The position numbers and the translations under genes were made by a program. A stretch of 64,000 nt of DNA from Carnegiea gigantea. Taxonomy: Eukaryota > Streptophyta > Magnoliopsida > Caryophyllales > Cactaceae. The notes below the pieces were generated by a model. The model worked only from the letters and a program-made list of their open reading frames with translations, did not search any database and had not been told where the DNA came from. Each line of letters begins with the position of its first letter. The first letter of the stretch is position 1. Positions 1 to 10,076 of the stretch are shown one piece after another. The DNA is taken from positions 74,501 to 138,500 of the forward strand of contig JAKOGI010001341.1 of the NCBI GenBank assembly GCA_029747015.1. Direction: 5' to 3'.

Positions 1-390
1 TACATTCCCATGTATAATGTTCCTTCTCATAACACCACCCAATACTGAAGGAAGAAAATACTAGTATCAATAATGCAACAAATTTATCAATTCAAAGAAT
101 AAGAAGAAAGCTTCTTAAGATAGACTCCAATATCCCAAGGCTAAATAAAGGGGACAAAGCTAAAAATAGATGAAATACTAGCCTACCAAACTAAACCAAA
201 CCAATGGCAACTCAACTAGAAAAAATGCAGGAACCACTTCATGGAGAGCCTAGGGGATGCTTTGTTCACTTCCAGATACATAGTGTGCCATTTTCTCACA
301 AAAATAGAAGGTGAACTACAACAAGAGCTATGTGGCATGTTGAACTTGAGTTCTTATCAAGAGCATTAGTCCTAGCCTTGCAACAACTAT
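1..390. repeat. Left copy of a duplicated host segment
   Basis: This stretch reads as a diverged direct copy of about 41670-42090. Shared landmarks in the same order are a tgttcctt..cataaca block, gaaggaagaaaa, atcaataat, aagcttc, ccaaactaa, gttgttcactt-like text before a gatagataat/gatacatagt block, and a tgccatgtt/ggcatgttga block. By eye identity is roughly 70-75 percent with small indels. No convincing open frame runs through either copy. It may be the 3' end of a tandemly duplicated host gene on the minus strand, or two copies of an unrecognised repeat. Confidence 0.55.
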
Positions 391-1801
391 ACCACTTAAT
401 CCCATATCCTTTACATAGGGAAAGAGACAACATATTAAAAACCAACTATGTGCAATCTTTGGTCTTATTTGGCAAACAGTTGTTAGTTGTTTGTGTTAGC
501 TATTAGCCATTAGCTGTTTTTATTAGCTATTTGTATTAGCTATTTGAATTAACTATTTGTAAAAGAAAAAAATGTTTGGTGAAACTAGTTGTTTCTGATC
601 AAATTGTGAGATAAAAAGTTAATTCTTGAAAAATATCCTCCAAAAAAACTCATACAATCAGCCTGTTCAGGTTAGCTTTTTAGATGAAAAAAGCTTTTCT
701 AAAAAGCTGTCTTATCAAGTATCCAAATTAGCTTTTTGACTTGATCAAAAGTTAATTTTGGTCTAAAAAGTTTTGTTTTGGTCAAAAAGTCTTTCTAATT
801 AAAAAGCTCTTTAAAAAACTCATTGTTAAACACCCCTTAATCATTTTTTCTCTTCTAACATTAGCTAGCAAGTCCATTCAACATCATACAACCGCCTCAG
901 TTACACAATTGTAAACAAATGAGAGTCATTTTCCATATGAAGATTGCATTCCAAATCCCACTAATAACGTTGCCGGTTCTATTTTGACAAAAGAAGGAAA
1001 CTGCCCTACCAGTTTGGAAGATCCAAATAAAGCCCCATCCCCCACAAGTCTAGTTCACATTGATAAATACTAGTGCTGAATTGAATTAGCTCTCTAAGTT
1101 TTAAATCTCAAAAGGGTATAATTTATCAGCTATAATGACAATTCTTAGAATTTTACTTGAGTTAGCAAGAGTAATGAATTTCAAAATAATCTATACCAAA
1201 TGCTACCCTATATAAAAAGTCAAATGTAATTCACAAATCTAAGATTACATGAGAGAAGTCAAACTGCGAAATGACTAATACAATAGAACCTAAAATGCTC
1301 AACATCAATAGGGAAACAAAGAGCAAAATATTTATAATACTTGAAATTATAGCTTCCAACATGAGAGAAAAAAATAGAATCTTCTAATGGTGCATAGAAA
1401 TATACCAGCTACTCAAACTAGCACATTACCTGTAAATTTAAAACAAGTTGAAAGATGTCCATATAAGCTTCCCCTACTACTATCAACAATACTCCTTAGA
1501 AAGGCATGATCTACCACATATACATTCTATAATATGACATGTTGTGAGTTCACTACATTGAGACTCAAAGAAAAGCAAAAACTATCATAAAAACCATTTT
1601 ATGTTACAACAACTTAGTACACTCAATCTGAATATCTTGTTTAGAACAAATTAAGTAAAGTACAAAAAGTAACATTATAGTGACATATTCAACCACAGAA
1701 ACATGAACAGACGCAGTACAGAAATAAACAAGAGATCCCAAATCCATTGGTTTGTATGTATATGATAAGAATGGATTTAAGATCTATTAGGGGAGACGTC
1801 T
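391..1801. other. Intergenic or intronic host DNA
   Basis: AT-rich sequence without a convincing gene. It holds one MITE-like patch (483-836). Its extreme right end, 1689-1801 on the minus strand, is an open frame of about 36 codons. That frame continues in phase from the candidate exon on the other side of element A and ends at a TGA at 1689-1691. The rest shows no domain or RNA gene that I recognise. Confidence 0.5.
483..836. mobile_element. Possible degenerate MITE
   Basis: The patch begins with a ttggcaaacag motif followed by repeated ttagct/attagctattt units. It continues with several agcttttt/aaaaagct words and ends with gttaaacacccc. Ends of the form tttggcaaac / gtttaacacccc are common in small non-autonomous DNA elements of plants. 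The two ends agree only weakly as inverted repeats (about 10 of 18 positions) and I see no clear target duplication. It could equally be simple AT-rich sequence. Confidence 0.3.
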
Positions 1802-2893
1802 TGATGCACTTCTAAGACATTGAAGTGAAGATCAAAGAAGAGATCTCAAGTAGTGATGGAAAAGGAGAAAGAAGAGAGTTCACTGTTTTGTGCTTGAGTA
1901 AGAAGATAGATGAGTAGCTAAGATTCTTGGATGAGATACTACCACCAAGAAGCTTAGGGGTCACCCTTAAGATCAAAAGAGATAAGATATCACCACTCAA
2001 TTAACCTTAAAGGACTCTTGAACACCACTCCAGTGAGCTGTTCTAGAGATAAGCAAGAGAGAGAAACATAAGGGAATATAAACTCAATCAATTCATATAT
2101 TCAAAAGTGAGGATTACAAGAGCCAAGAGGGGTTAATAAACCCCTTTCCTTGCTGCAAATACACGGCCCACAGCATGGGAAACACCCCCATCCACTTGCC
2201 TAAGCTAAGTACATCAAAGAGCTTAAGGCTTGACAACACATTAGCCTCAAGTCCCAATCAAAAGAGGTGTCACAACCCTAGACATTCTGATAAGTACTCT
2301 CCTAATTTCTTATTTGGGCTCTAAACAAGTGGGTTGTACTTTTGTTTAGCTAAAAATGGGTGCCAGCTGGTTGCTTAGTACCCAAAATGCAAAACAGCCA
2401 CTAACCGGTTAATAGGGTGTTTTCTTGTACTTTGGGCTGCATAAAAGAAATCTACTTGGACAAAAGGTTGCATCTTCTAGGCGGTTAATGATAAATATTA
2501 TAACACCTTTTGAAGCTAAGAAATCCCAAAAATCAGCAAAGAAAATGGCCCCCCTATTAGGTGTATGTTACAGTATGCACTGTTGGAGCTAAAACTGGAG
2601 CAGTCGACTTTGTTGCTCTAGTTGACTGACCAAATGAACTCCAAATGACCTAAAACTTGTTTTGCTAGATTCTAGACTTCTTACGCTTTCTTTGGACACA
2701 ATAATCATCTTCCCCACTTTTCTAGAACTCAAGATATGAGGCAGCGAAGTTTAGCCATTTCACTGGCTGAACCAGAAAATTGTGTTGCTTGGATTTCCTT
2801 GAGAAGGGCCATCACGGCCTTGATTTCTTGAACACTTAGAGGAATTGGCTGATTAGGACTTGTTCTTCAATTGTGGGCTCCTTAGGTGCATCA
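1802..2893 (-). repeat. Element A 3' LTR
   Basis: Direct repeat of 7528-8618 with TGATGCA/TGCATCA inverted ends, lying downstream in the minus-strand sense. The integrase frame runs up to the polypurine tract and stops at a TAA (2902-2904). Beyond that stop the same frame stays open into the LTR for several acidic codons. Confidence 0.93.
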
Positions 2894-2906
2894 TCCTCCC
2901 CTTATT
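2894..2906 (-). promoter_or_regulatory. Element A polypurine tract
   Basis: On the minus strand the bases directly before the 3' LTR read ataaggggagga. This is a purine run of the kind that primes plus-strand DNA synthesis in LTR elements, and its position abutting the LTR supports the boundary. Confidence 0.8.
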
Positions 2907-3975
2907 GAGGAGAATTTGCCCTCAAATTCTCAAGATGATCATCACTATAATATGGTTTGAGGTCCACCACATTTAATGTACAAGAAACCCCATATTCTCC
3001 TGAAATACCAATTTTGTAGGCATTGTCATTGATCTTTTTAAGGACCTCAAAAGGTCCCTCAGCCCATGGCATAAGCTTGGATTTCCTTTTGGAAGGAAAT
3101 CGTTCCTTCCTAAGGTACACCCAAACTAGATCTCCTGGCTTGAACAAGGCTTGCTTGCGGTGCTGGTTGGCTTGACTTTGGTACCTCTCATGGGCCTTCT
3201 CAATTTGATCTTGAACCTTCTTGTGGAGTTCTTGAATCTCTTTCACCCTCTTACTAGCTTCAACATTCATCTCCACTTGGCGTGTGGGTAAGAGGTCAAG
3301 AGGACCAAGTGGATTGTGACCATACACCACCTTGACTGGTGACTCATTTGTAGTTCTACTTGGGGCTCTATTATAAGCAAACTCGGCATGTGCAAGTAGG
3401 AGATCCCAAGCCTTCAAGTTCTTCTTCATTAAGACCCTTAGCAAGGCACCCAAGGTTCGGTTCACCACTTTGGTTTGGCCATCCGTTTGAGGGTGGCAAG
3501 TAGTACTAAACTTCAACTTTGTGTCGAACTTTAGCTAAAGTGTGATCCAAAAATGACTTAGGAACTTCGAGTCCCTATCCGAGATGATAAAAAGGGGAAT
3601 GCCGTGTAATCTCACTACTTCCTTGAAATATAAATCGGCTATGTGAGAAGCATCACTGGCCTTGTGACAAGCTATGAAATGGGCCATCTTGGAAAACTGA
3701 TGTACCACCACCAAGATGGAGTCTTTGTTGCATTGGGTGCGTGAGAGGCCAAGTATGAAATCCATACTCACATCTAGCCATGGTCCTTATAGTATAGGCA
3801 AGGGGGTGTAGAGGCCTTGAGGAAGTGCATGACTCTTCGCCATTTAACAAGTAGAACACCTCTTAATCAAGTCTTAGATGTCCTTAAGCATGTGAGGCTA
3901 AAAATAGTGCTCTTTGGCCATAGTGTCGGTCTTGTCTTCCCGAAAGTGACTGGTGAGAGACCCTCCATGAATCTC
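2902..3975 (-). pseudogene. Element A integrase and C-terminal pol, broken
   Basis: Integrase inserts the cDNA copy into the host genome. From right to left the degenerate H2C2 zinc region lies before about 3780, where relics of the AKS..LPQGLYTPLP linker are readable. The core at 3535-3771 contains MDFILG, with the first catalytic Asp, and [12 protein letters not shown], with the second. The piece at 2902-3516 begins CHPQTDGQT. The residue expected to be the catalytic Glu is Lys here (codon AAA at 3469-3471), so the DDE triad is lost. An in-frame TAG at 3535-3537 separates core from C terminus. The C-terminal part has the WVYLRKERFPSKRKSKL and GPFEVLKKINDNAYKI motifs typical of plant gypsy integrases. 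No classical chromodomain is visible. Confidence 0.88.
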
Positions 3976-3976
3976 T

Positions 3977-4640
3977 CTAAGTATAGCTCACGTGTGCCAC
4001 TCCTTGGCACATATAATCAGTTACCTTTGAACAATTACCTTTGAATAAGTAACCCTCTTGTAATGAGAAATCTTCCTTTGGGTGAGGTAAGCATGACTCA
4101 TATAACTCCTTAAAATCTTCATCATCTTTGTACAAGGACTTGAGATGCTCAAGTCTAAGCACACAAGACCTAAGTTAGAACAAAAGAAGGTGTCTCCTAG
4201 ATAGAGCATCAGCACCTTGGTTGAGCTTCTCGGACTTGTGCTTGATCACAAAGTGGAACAATTGCAAATACTCAACCCATTTCACATGTCGAGAGTTCAA
4301 CTTATATTGGCCTTTGATGCACTTTAAGGCCACATGATCGGAATGCAAGATGAACTCATTGGCTATTAAGTAGTGAGTTTAATGTTCTAGGGCACAGATG
4401 ATAGCAAAGAACTCCTTATCATATGTTGAATACCTCCTCCTTGACTCACTTAGCTTTTCACTAAAGTAAGCAAGGGGCCTCCTTCTTGGATCAAGACTGC
4501 ACCTACGCCCACTTTAGAGGCATCACATTCAACCTTAAACACCTTGTCAAAGCATGGGAGAGCTAGGACCGGTGCATGAGTGAGCTTCTCTTTGAGTACC
4601 TCAAATGATCTTTGCATTTATGGTCTCTAAGTGAACATGC
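3977..4640 (-). pseudogene. Element A RNase H and connection region, broken
   Basis: RNase H removes genomic RNA during reverse transcription. Fragments are readable across several frames on the minus strand: a KEFFAIICALEH-like block (around 4390-4420), then HYLIANEFILHSDHVALK, in which HSDH replaces the usual TDH, then WVEYLQLFHFVIKHKSEKLNQGADALSR ending near 4200. The segment at 3977-4162 (LKSLYKDDEDFKELYESC and following) is the linker towards integrase found in this group of plant elements. Stops and frameshifts interrupt it repeatedly. Confidence 0.75.
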
Positions 4641-5654
4641 TTCCCTTCAATACTTCAGTCATAGGGGCGGCAATGGAGCTAAAGTGGCGAATGAACCTCC
4701 TATAAAAGGAAGCCAAGCCATGAAAGCTCCTAACATCATGCATGGAAGTGGGAACGGGCCATGACTTGATTGCTTCTACCTTGCTTTGATCAACACTAAT
4801 TCCTTAGGCTGAAACTATGTATCCTAAGAATACCACGTCAAGAGTAAAGAAGGAGCATTTCTTGAGATTCCCATAGAGTTGCTCATGCTCAAGAACCATC
4901 ATAACTTGCTTGAGATGACCGAAATGCTCCTCTTCGGTCTTGCTAAACTCCAATATATCATCAAAATATACTACCACGAACTCTCCAAGGAATGGTTTGA
5001 AAACTTGGTTCATTAGTCTCATGAATGTGCTTGGGGCATTGGAGAGACCAAATGGCATGACTAACCATTCATAAAGCCCAATCTTGGTCTTGAATGTAGT
5101 CTTCCGCTCTTCTCCTTCTCGAATTCGGATTTAATAATGCCCACTCCTTAGGTCTATCTTGGAAAAGAACCTAGACCCATGGAGTTTATCAAGCATGTCT
5201 TCGTGCCTTGGTATGGGATGTCGATATTTGATGGGAATTTTGTTGATGGCTCAGCTATCCACACACATCCTCATAGAACCATCTTTCTTGGGCACAAGAA
5301 GGGCAAGTATGGCACAACGACTCAAACTTTCACGTACCAAACCCTTGGAAATTAGCTCCCCCACTTGCCTTTGAATCTCCAAAGTATCCTTAGGGTTCAG
5401 TCTATATGCCGCTTGTTGGGTAGAATGGCCCTAGGAATGAGGTCTATGTGGTGTTGTATGGATCTTTGAGGGGGTAGGCCGGATGGTATCTCTTCGGGAA
5501 GGACATGGAAAAATTCTTTGAGGAGTTGTAAGTCTAGGGAGTGAAAAAGGGTCTCGGCTTTATCTTGTGGAGGTGTAAAAAGGATCATTTCTTTGAGGGT
5601 TTTGTACTCATCATGGGAAGAAAAAAGTGTGGGTTCAAGGAGGAAAAGTAGCAT
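4640..5654 (-). pseudogene. Element A reverse transcriptase, broken
   Basis: RT copies the element RNA into DNA. The best piece, 4804-5058, reads [20 protein letters not shown] and then contains the catalytic YFDD motif in [12 protein letters not shown], followed by the thumb-like [14 protein letters not shown]. The N-terminal entry (PEEIPSGLPPQRSIQHHIDL) lies at 5397-5654 in another frame. At least one frameshift therefore separates the two halves; fingers and palm residues between 5060 and 5397 are interrupted. Confidence 0.88.
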
Positions 5655-5664
5655 TTCTCCCCCC

Positions 5665-6270
5665 TTAGGATCTTCTTTGGTTTTGGGCTTGGTGATTTGA
5701 TGTAGGGCTAAATGGGCAAGGGTGATTTTCGGCCATCTTTGAGTAAGCTATAGGTGTTTTGGTACCCATCATGCATGACCTTACGATCAAAGAGTCAAGG
5801 TCGCCCCAGCAAAATGTGAGAAGCATCCATAGGAAGGATATCACATCATAACTCATCTCGATAACTTTTATCAATTGATGAAGCAATCAAACAACAAGTA
5901 GAGACTTGGAGACCTTTACCTTGATTGAGCCATTGAATTGAGTATAGGTGTGGGTGAGTTTCGGTCTTGAGTTGGAGCTTCTCCACCAAAGTAGTTGAGG
6001 CCACGTTGGCATAACTACCTCCATCCACAATGAGTGAGCACACACGACCATTGACGGTGTATCGGGTGTGGAAGATGGTCTCACATTGCTCTTCGTGGTT
6101 TGGAACTTTATGACCACTGAAGGCTCTCCTAAGTACAAGCAATTCTCCTTCATCTGCCTCCTCAATACACTCCTCCTCCATTTCGATTAAGTGAACCTCT
6201 TCATCACTCCCTTCCTCCCCTAACTCGGCTTTCACTAGTGCTCGATACTCAACCAAGGTGATGACCTTCC
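5665..6270 (-). pseudogene. Element A aspartic protease, broken
   Basis: The retroviral-type protease would cleave the polyprotein. The frame at 5846-6256 contains FHTRYTVNGRVCSLIVDGGS followed by YANVASTTLVEKLQL. The active site is IVDGGS, the DGGS form normal for this gypsy group instead of DTGA or DSGA. Upstream lies an acidic linker rich in Glu. The frame differs from those of gag upstream and RT downstream, so the polyprotein is broken on both sides. Confidence 0.85.
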
Positions 6271-7262
6271 TATTTAGACAATCTAAGGCTATGTACCCAA
6301 AACCTTGGCATTTATAGCACCTCCTTTTCTCAAACGGGTTGAGGGGTGGCTTAGATGTGTTTGGCTTGGGTAAGGATGAGGTCGTGGGGGTGTTTGTGGG
6401 TTTAGGAGTGTGGGAAGAACTCCCCTTATTGAATGGGTATGCTCTTTGAGGAGGTTTAGGGGGTTCTTTCTTGAGTTTGGCTTTCTTTTGTAGTTCAACT
6501 TTTTAAGCTAGGGAGCAAACATCATCAAGAGTGGTATAATGTTGCAATTCCACAACATTCCTAATGGAGTCATTTAACCCTCCCAAAAATCTCACAATCG
6601 CTTGGTCCTCATTCTCCTTAAGATCATAAATTATAATGAGTCTCTCAAACTCACGGGTATACTCCTCCACATTCTTAGACTCCTGTCTAAGGTTATGGAG
6701 TTTGGTGTAGTTGTCTTGTAAGTAGTGCAAGGTAGAAATTTGGTTGTAAGTTTCTCCTTCATTTTCCTCCAAGACCTAATCTTATCCTTCCCATTTCTAG
6801 CCCTCTTAGACACCACATTACTCCACCAAATTGAAGCATACTTATAAAGTTTAAGAGCCACGAGTTTTACCTTCTTGTCATCCGGAACATCCTTGTATTC
6901 GAAGACTCTTTCAACGGTGTTCATCCAATCTATGAACTCATCCGGGTTGAGTTGACCTTCAAACTTCGGGATCTCAACCTTAAAATCCAAGGCAAGTTGT
7001 TTGCCCCTCCTTGTTCTTCTCAGTCTCCTTTCACGGTCTTCGTCACTTGTAGTTAAAGGGTTGCCCTCGGATTCTTTATCAACCGATTGAGATTCACTAG
7101 GAGAGTGAGAACTTTGAATCTCTCTTCAGTTGTTCTTCATAGCTTGGTCTAGTGGCTTCCTAAGATACTCAAGTTGAGCATCCTTTTCAGCATTTATCTT
7201 CAAGAGTTGCTCAAACGTTTCTTCTAATGATAAGCTGCTAGCCGTGCTTGAACTAGGTAGCT
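6270..7262 (-). pseudogene. Element A gag, broken
   Basis: Gag forms the virus-like particle. The capsid part is readable in two frames. 6631-6990 holds KVEIPKFEGQLNPDEFIDW and KKVKLVALKLYKYASIWW. 6503-6772 holds NVEEYTREFERLI and IVRFLGGL. A frameshift lies near 6720. The same frame extends upstream to about 7262 (EETFEQLLKINAEKDAQLEY) across one stop near 7124. The zinc knuckle at 6278-6319 keeps its three cysteines, but the histidine is Tyr (TAC at 6293-6295), a C-to-T change that would weaken RNA binding. Confidence 0.85.
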
Positions 7263-7513
7263 CTAACCCTTATAGAATGGCTCGGACTAGGGTGGCACGG
7301 TCATGCCTATGGGGCATGGCTTGACCGTGCTACTTTTTTGCCTGGCACGCACAACAGTGGCATGGGCGTGCCTATGGGCATGGGATGGCCGTGCGGATTT
7401 TCTACCTGGCACGGGTGAATGCTACGGTTTTGTGAAGCTTTGGGCAGGTTTTGTGTTTTGGCTAGGTGGTTGTGTCTGGAGGGGGGGAAGCTTTGGCCAA
7501 GAGAGTAGCCTAA
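7263..7513 (-). other. Element A 5' leader with GC-rich hairpins
   Basis: Non-coding leader between primer site and gag. It is GC-rich compared with its surroundings. It holds a perfect 9-bp inverted repeat, gcacggtca (7295-7303) and tgaccgtgc (7322-7330), with a nested atgcc/ggcat pair. Further ggcacg and ggcatggg words repeat the theme up to about 7420. A folded leader near the primer site often acts in packaging or dimerisation in retroelements; that role is inference here. Confidence 0.6.
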
Positions 7514-7525
7514 GCTCTGATACCA
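7514..7525 (-). promoter_or_regulatory. Element A primer-binding site (tRNA-iMet)
   Basis: On the minus strand the 12 bases read TGGTATCAGAGC, an exact complement to the 3' end of plant initiator methionine tRNA. They lie two bases inside the 5' LTR, which sets the direction of the element. Confidence 0.92.
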
Positions 7526-7527
7526 CT

Positions 7528-8618
7528 TGATGCACTTCTAAGACCTTGAAGTGAAGATCAAAGAAGAGGTCTCAAGTAGTGATGGAAAAGGAGGAAGAAG
7601 AGAGTTCACGGTTTTGTGCTTGAGTGAGTAGATAGATAAGTAGCTAAGATTCTTGGATGAGATATCACCACTAAGAAGGTTAGCGCTCACCCTTAAGATT
7701 AAAAGAGATAAGATATCACCACTCAATTAACCTTAAAGGACTCTTGAACACCACTCTAGTGAGCTGTTCTAGAGATAAGTAAGAGAGAGAAACAGAAGGG
7801 AGTATAAATTCAACCAATTCATATATTCAAAAGTGATGATTACAAGAGGCAAGAGGGGTTAATAAACCCGTTTCCTGGCTGCAAATACATAGTCCACAGC
7901 ATGGGAAACCCCCTTATCCCCTTGCCTAAGCTAAGTACATCAAAGAGCTTAAGGCTTGACAACACATTAGCCTCAAGTCCCAATCAATAGAGGTGTCAAA
8001 ACCCTAAACAATCTGATCAGTACTCTCCTAATACCTTATTTGGGCTCTAAACAAGTTGGTTGTACTTTAGTTTAGCTGAAAATGGGTGTTGGCTGGTTGC
8101 TTAGTACCCAATATGCAAAATAGCCACTAACCAGTTAATAGGGTGTTTTCTTGTACTTTGGGCTGGATAAAAGAAATCTACTTGGACAAAAGGTTCCATC
8201 TTACAAGGGGTTAATTATATATATTATAACACCTTTTGAAGCCAAGAAATCGCAAAAATCAGCAAAGAAAATGGCCCTCGCATCAGGTGTATGTTGCGGT
8301 ATGCGCTGCTGAAGCTAAAACTAGAGCAGTCGAGTTTGTTGCTCTGGTTGACTGACCAAACGAACTCCAAATGACCTAAAAATTATTTTTCTGGACTCTG
8401 GACTTCTTAAGCTTTTGGGACATAAGAATCATCTTCCCCACTTTTCTGGAACTCAAGATATGAGGCAGCAAAGTTCAGCCATTTCACGGGCTGAACCAGA
8501 AAAATGTGTTGCTTGGATTTCCTTGACAAGGGTCACCATGACCTTGATTTCTTGAACAGTTCGAGGAGTTGGCTAATCATGGACTTGTTCTTCAATTGTG
8601 GGCCCCTTAGCTGCATCA
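7528..8618 (-). repeat. Element A 5' LTR
   Basis: Partner of 1802-2893, with the same TGATGCA/TGCATCA ends. It is the upstream LTR in the minus-strand sense and would hold the element promoter; I did not place a TATA box with confidence. It is followed by GGTCT, the partner of CGTCT before the other LTR. Confidence 0.93.
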
Positions 8619-8756
8619 GGTCTCTCTCTCTTTAGGAATAGATGTAACTTTAAGCTGAGCATATGGCAAATTAGCATATATCTCTTCAAAGTTGAGCAGT
8701 ATTAGTGACACCTTAGCATCTTTGATAGAATGCACAGCCAATGCTTGTGGTGTATT
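8619..8756 (-). pseudogene. Candidate host exon interrupted by element A
   Basis: A minus-strand open stretch of 46 codons begins after a cttag acceptor at 8757-8758 and includes KDAKVSLILLNFEEIYANLP and PYAQLKVTSIPKERE. It reaches the exact insertion point of element A. With the element and one target copy removed, the frame stays open on the other side (1801 leftwards) for about 36 more codons to a TGA at 1689-1691. This suggests that A inserted into a coding exon. I do not recognise the protein family. Joining to the exon at 8943-8984 through the obvious splice sites is out of phase by one base, so an indel, another donor (GTTTCC inside that exon) or a misread exon must be invoked. Confidence 0.45.
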
Positions 8757-8942
8757 CTAAGCATACTATATAAAACAAGAAAAATAACTTCCTAACAAAT
8801 AAAATACTGCCAATAAGTCTATGTATAGAATGTAAATATCATATCAAACTTAATAATAGAGGCACTAAACGAAACATAGTATGCGAGAAGCACATCAAGC
8901 TCTTATGTATAGTGCATGCATATCAGTCTTTGGATTATGAAC

Positions 8943-8984
8943 CTGAGAAGGGAAACGAAGCTGAAGTCATCAATCAGATAATCT
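8943..8984 (-). other. Candidate host exon, 42 bp
   Basis: Minus-strand segment framed by a ttttag acceptor and a CAG/gttcat donor. The only open frame encodes DYLIDDFSFVSLLR. It joins in phase with the segment at 9137-9180 (2 bases carried over), which raises confidence that both are exons of one gene. The family is not recognised. Confidence 0.42.
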
Positions 8985-9136
8985 CTAAAACAGAATCCAA
9001 ATGCTTTTCATTGTCATTATAAAACATAAATACTTCAAAGCCTATTAATTCTTAGTTAGATTCTCTTGCACCAATTTTATTAAGCAAACATTTAATAGAT
9101 AAACTTTATTAATGGCATTAAGCATTAATTATAGAC

Positions 9137-9180
9137 CTTGACTTTGAGATGAATGTAGCTTCACTTGAAGCAGCTTTGCT
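9137..9180 (-). other. Candidate host exon, 44 bp
   Basis: Minus-strand segment between a tttgtag acceptor and an AAG/gtctat donor. It encodes SKAASSEATFISKS plus two bases of the next codon, which fit the start of 8943-8984. Upstream exons were not found in the adjacent ~900 bp, which is AT-rich. Confidence 0.42.
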
Positions 9181-10076
9181 CTACAAATGAAACATATTTT
9201 GAAAGGATTAGTTCCACAACATTAAATACTTCATATATGGAAGATACTGTATCTTTCTACTAAAAGAAAACGAAATCTAACAATATAAATATGCCCTTTC
9301 ATATGAAATCCCTTCTCTATTATTTTTGCTTATAAGAAAGTATACACGGCATGGAATGTCAAAGACAACCAATCTTGTACCAAGTTATCATGCTCTAGTG
9401 AAACCACACATTTTTTTTCCTTGTCGAATGCCAAAAAGATGATTGTAGACGTGTTCCAACCTTTACTTCTTCTAGTTTTTTAGTTTATTTCAATTCACTG
9501 AACTGAGAGATTAATGCTTTGACATGGTCACACATAGAATCTCAACCCTCTATCGAAGATTAAAAAATTGAATGATTTTTTAGAAAATTACCAATGGATA
9601 CCTAGATTTATATAAACTACTTTGCATGTTGAACTAGGCATATATTAGAATTACACTAAATTTGCCCAAGGATTTAAAGATTTAAAAACTTGGCAATTTG
9701 CTAGCTTGTATATTTAGTAAATCCAGTTACTTTCAAGTTCTCCGTTATAGTTAAGGATCAACACTTGATCACGTACATCCATTCATAGGATGTTGTATGC
9801 ATTTAACATGTGTGGCAAGCAACATAGCCATAGCAGTAGGGTAGTCGACTAAGAACTATGAGAAAAAGCCAAGAACTTAGAGAAGAAGACAGTCTGTTCT
9901 AATCCATGTAAGAAAACCCACTGGATATGCAATCTATTGAATATACGAAATAAACACGAAAAGTAGCGTAGTCTTCGTCTACGGACTTAAAATGGCTTTA
10001 TGTAATGCATATGATGGATAAGCCATTTAAACAATATAAAAGAAAGAGAAATATGACTCCAAGGCCATAGGATCCA
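9181..10076. other. Host non-coding stretch
   Basis: AT-rich sequence, probably intron or intergenic. I see no open frame with recognisable content, no RNA gene and no repeat boundary until the TGTAAC start of element B. Its last five bases are ATCCA, the left member of the target duplication of B. Confidence 0.5.

Larger units (their letters stand above)
1802..8618 (-). mobile_element. Element A: full-length decayed Ty3/gypsy LTR retrotransposon
   Basis: A complete LTR element of 6.8 kb on the minus strand. It is bounded by 1092- and 1091-bp direct LTRs that start TGATGCA and end TGCATCA. The flanking 5-mers CGTCT and GGTCT form a target duplication with one mismatch. An initiator-Met tRNA primer site, gag, protease, RT, RNase H, integrase and a polypurine tract follow in gypsy order. 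Every coding part is broken. The TGATG start, the Met primer site and the way the pol frame runs to the polypurine tract at the LTR recall CRM-type chromoviruses, but that lineage call is inference. In the first ~190 aligned LTR bases I counted about 14 differences (~7 percent), so the insertion is a few million years old under usual plant rates. Confidence 0.93.

Noticed and set aside
3817..4044. Plus-strand open frames inside element A, and similar ones throughout B, C and G
   Set aside because: They are antisense shadows of gag-pol or env-like coding text. Composition, lack of homology and conserved motifs on the minus strand decide against them.
7303..7530. Plus-strand open frame in the leader of element A
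   Set aside because: It owes its length to the GC-rich hairpin region and spans the primer site. No protein signal is present.
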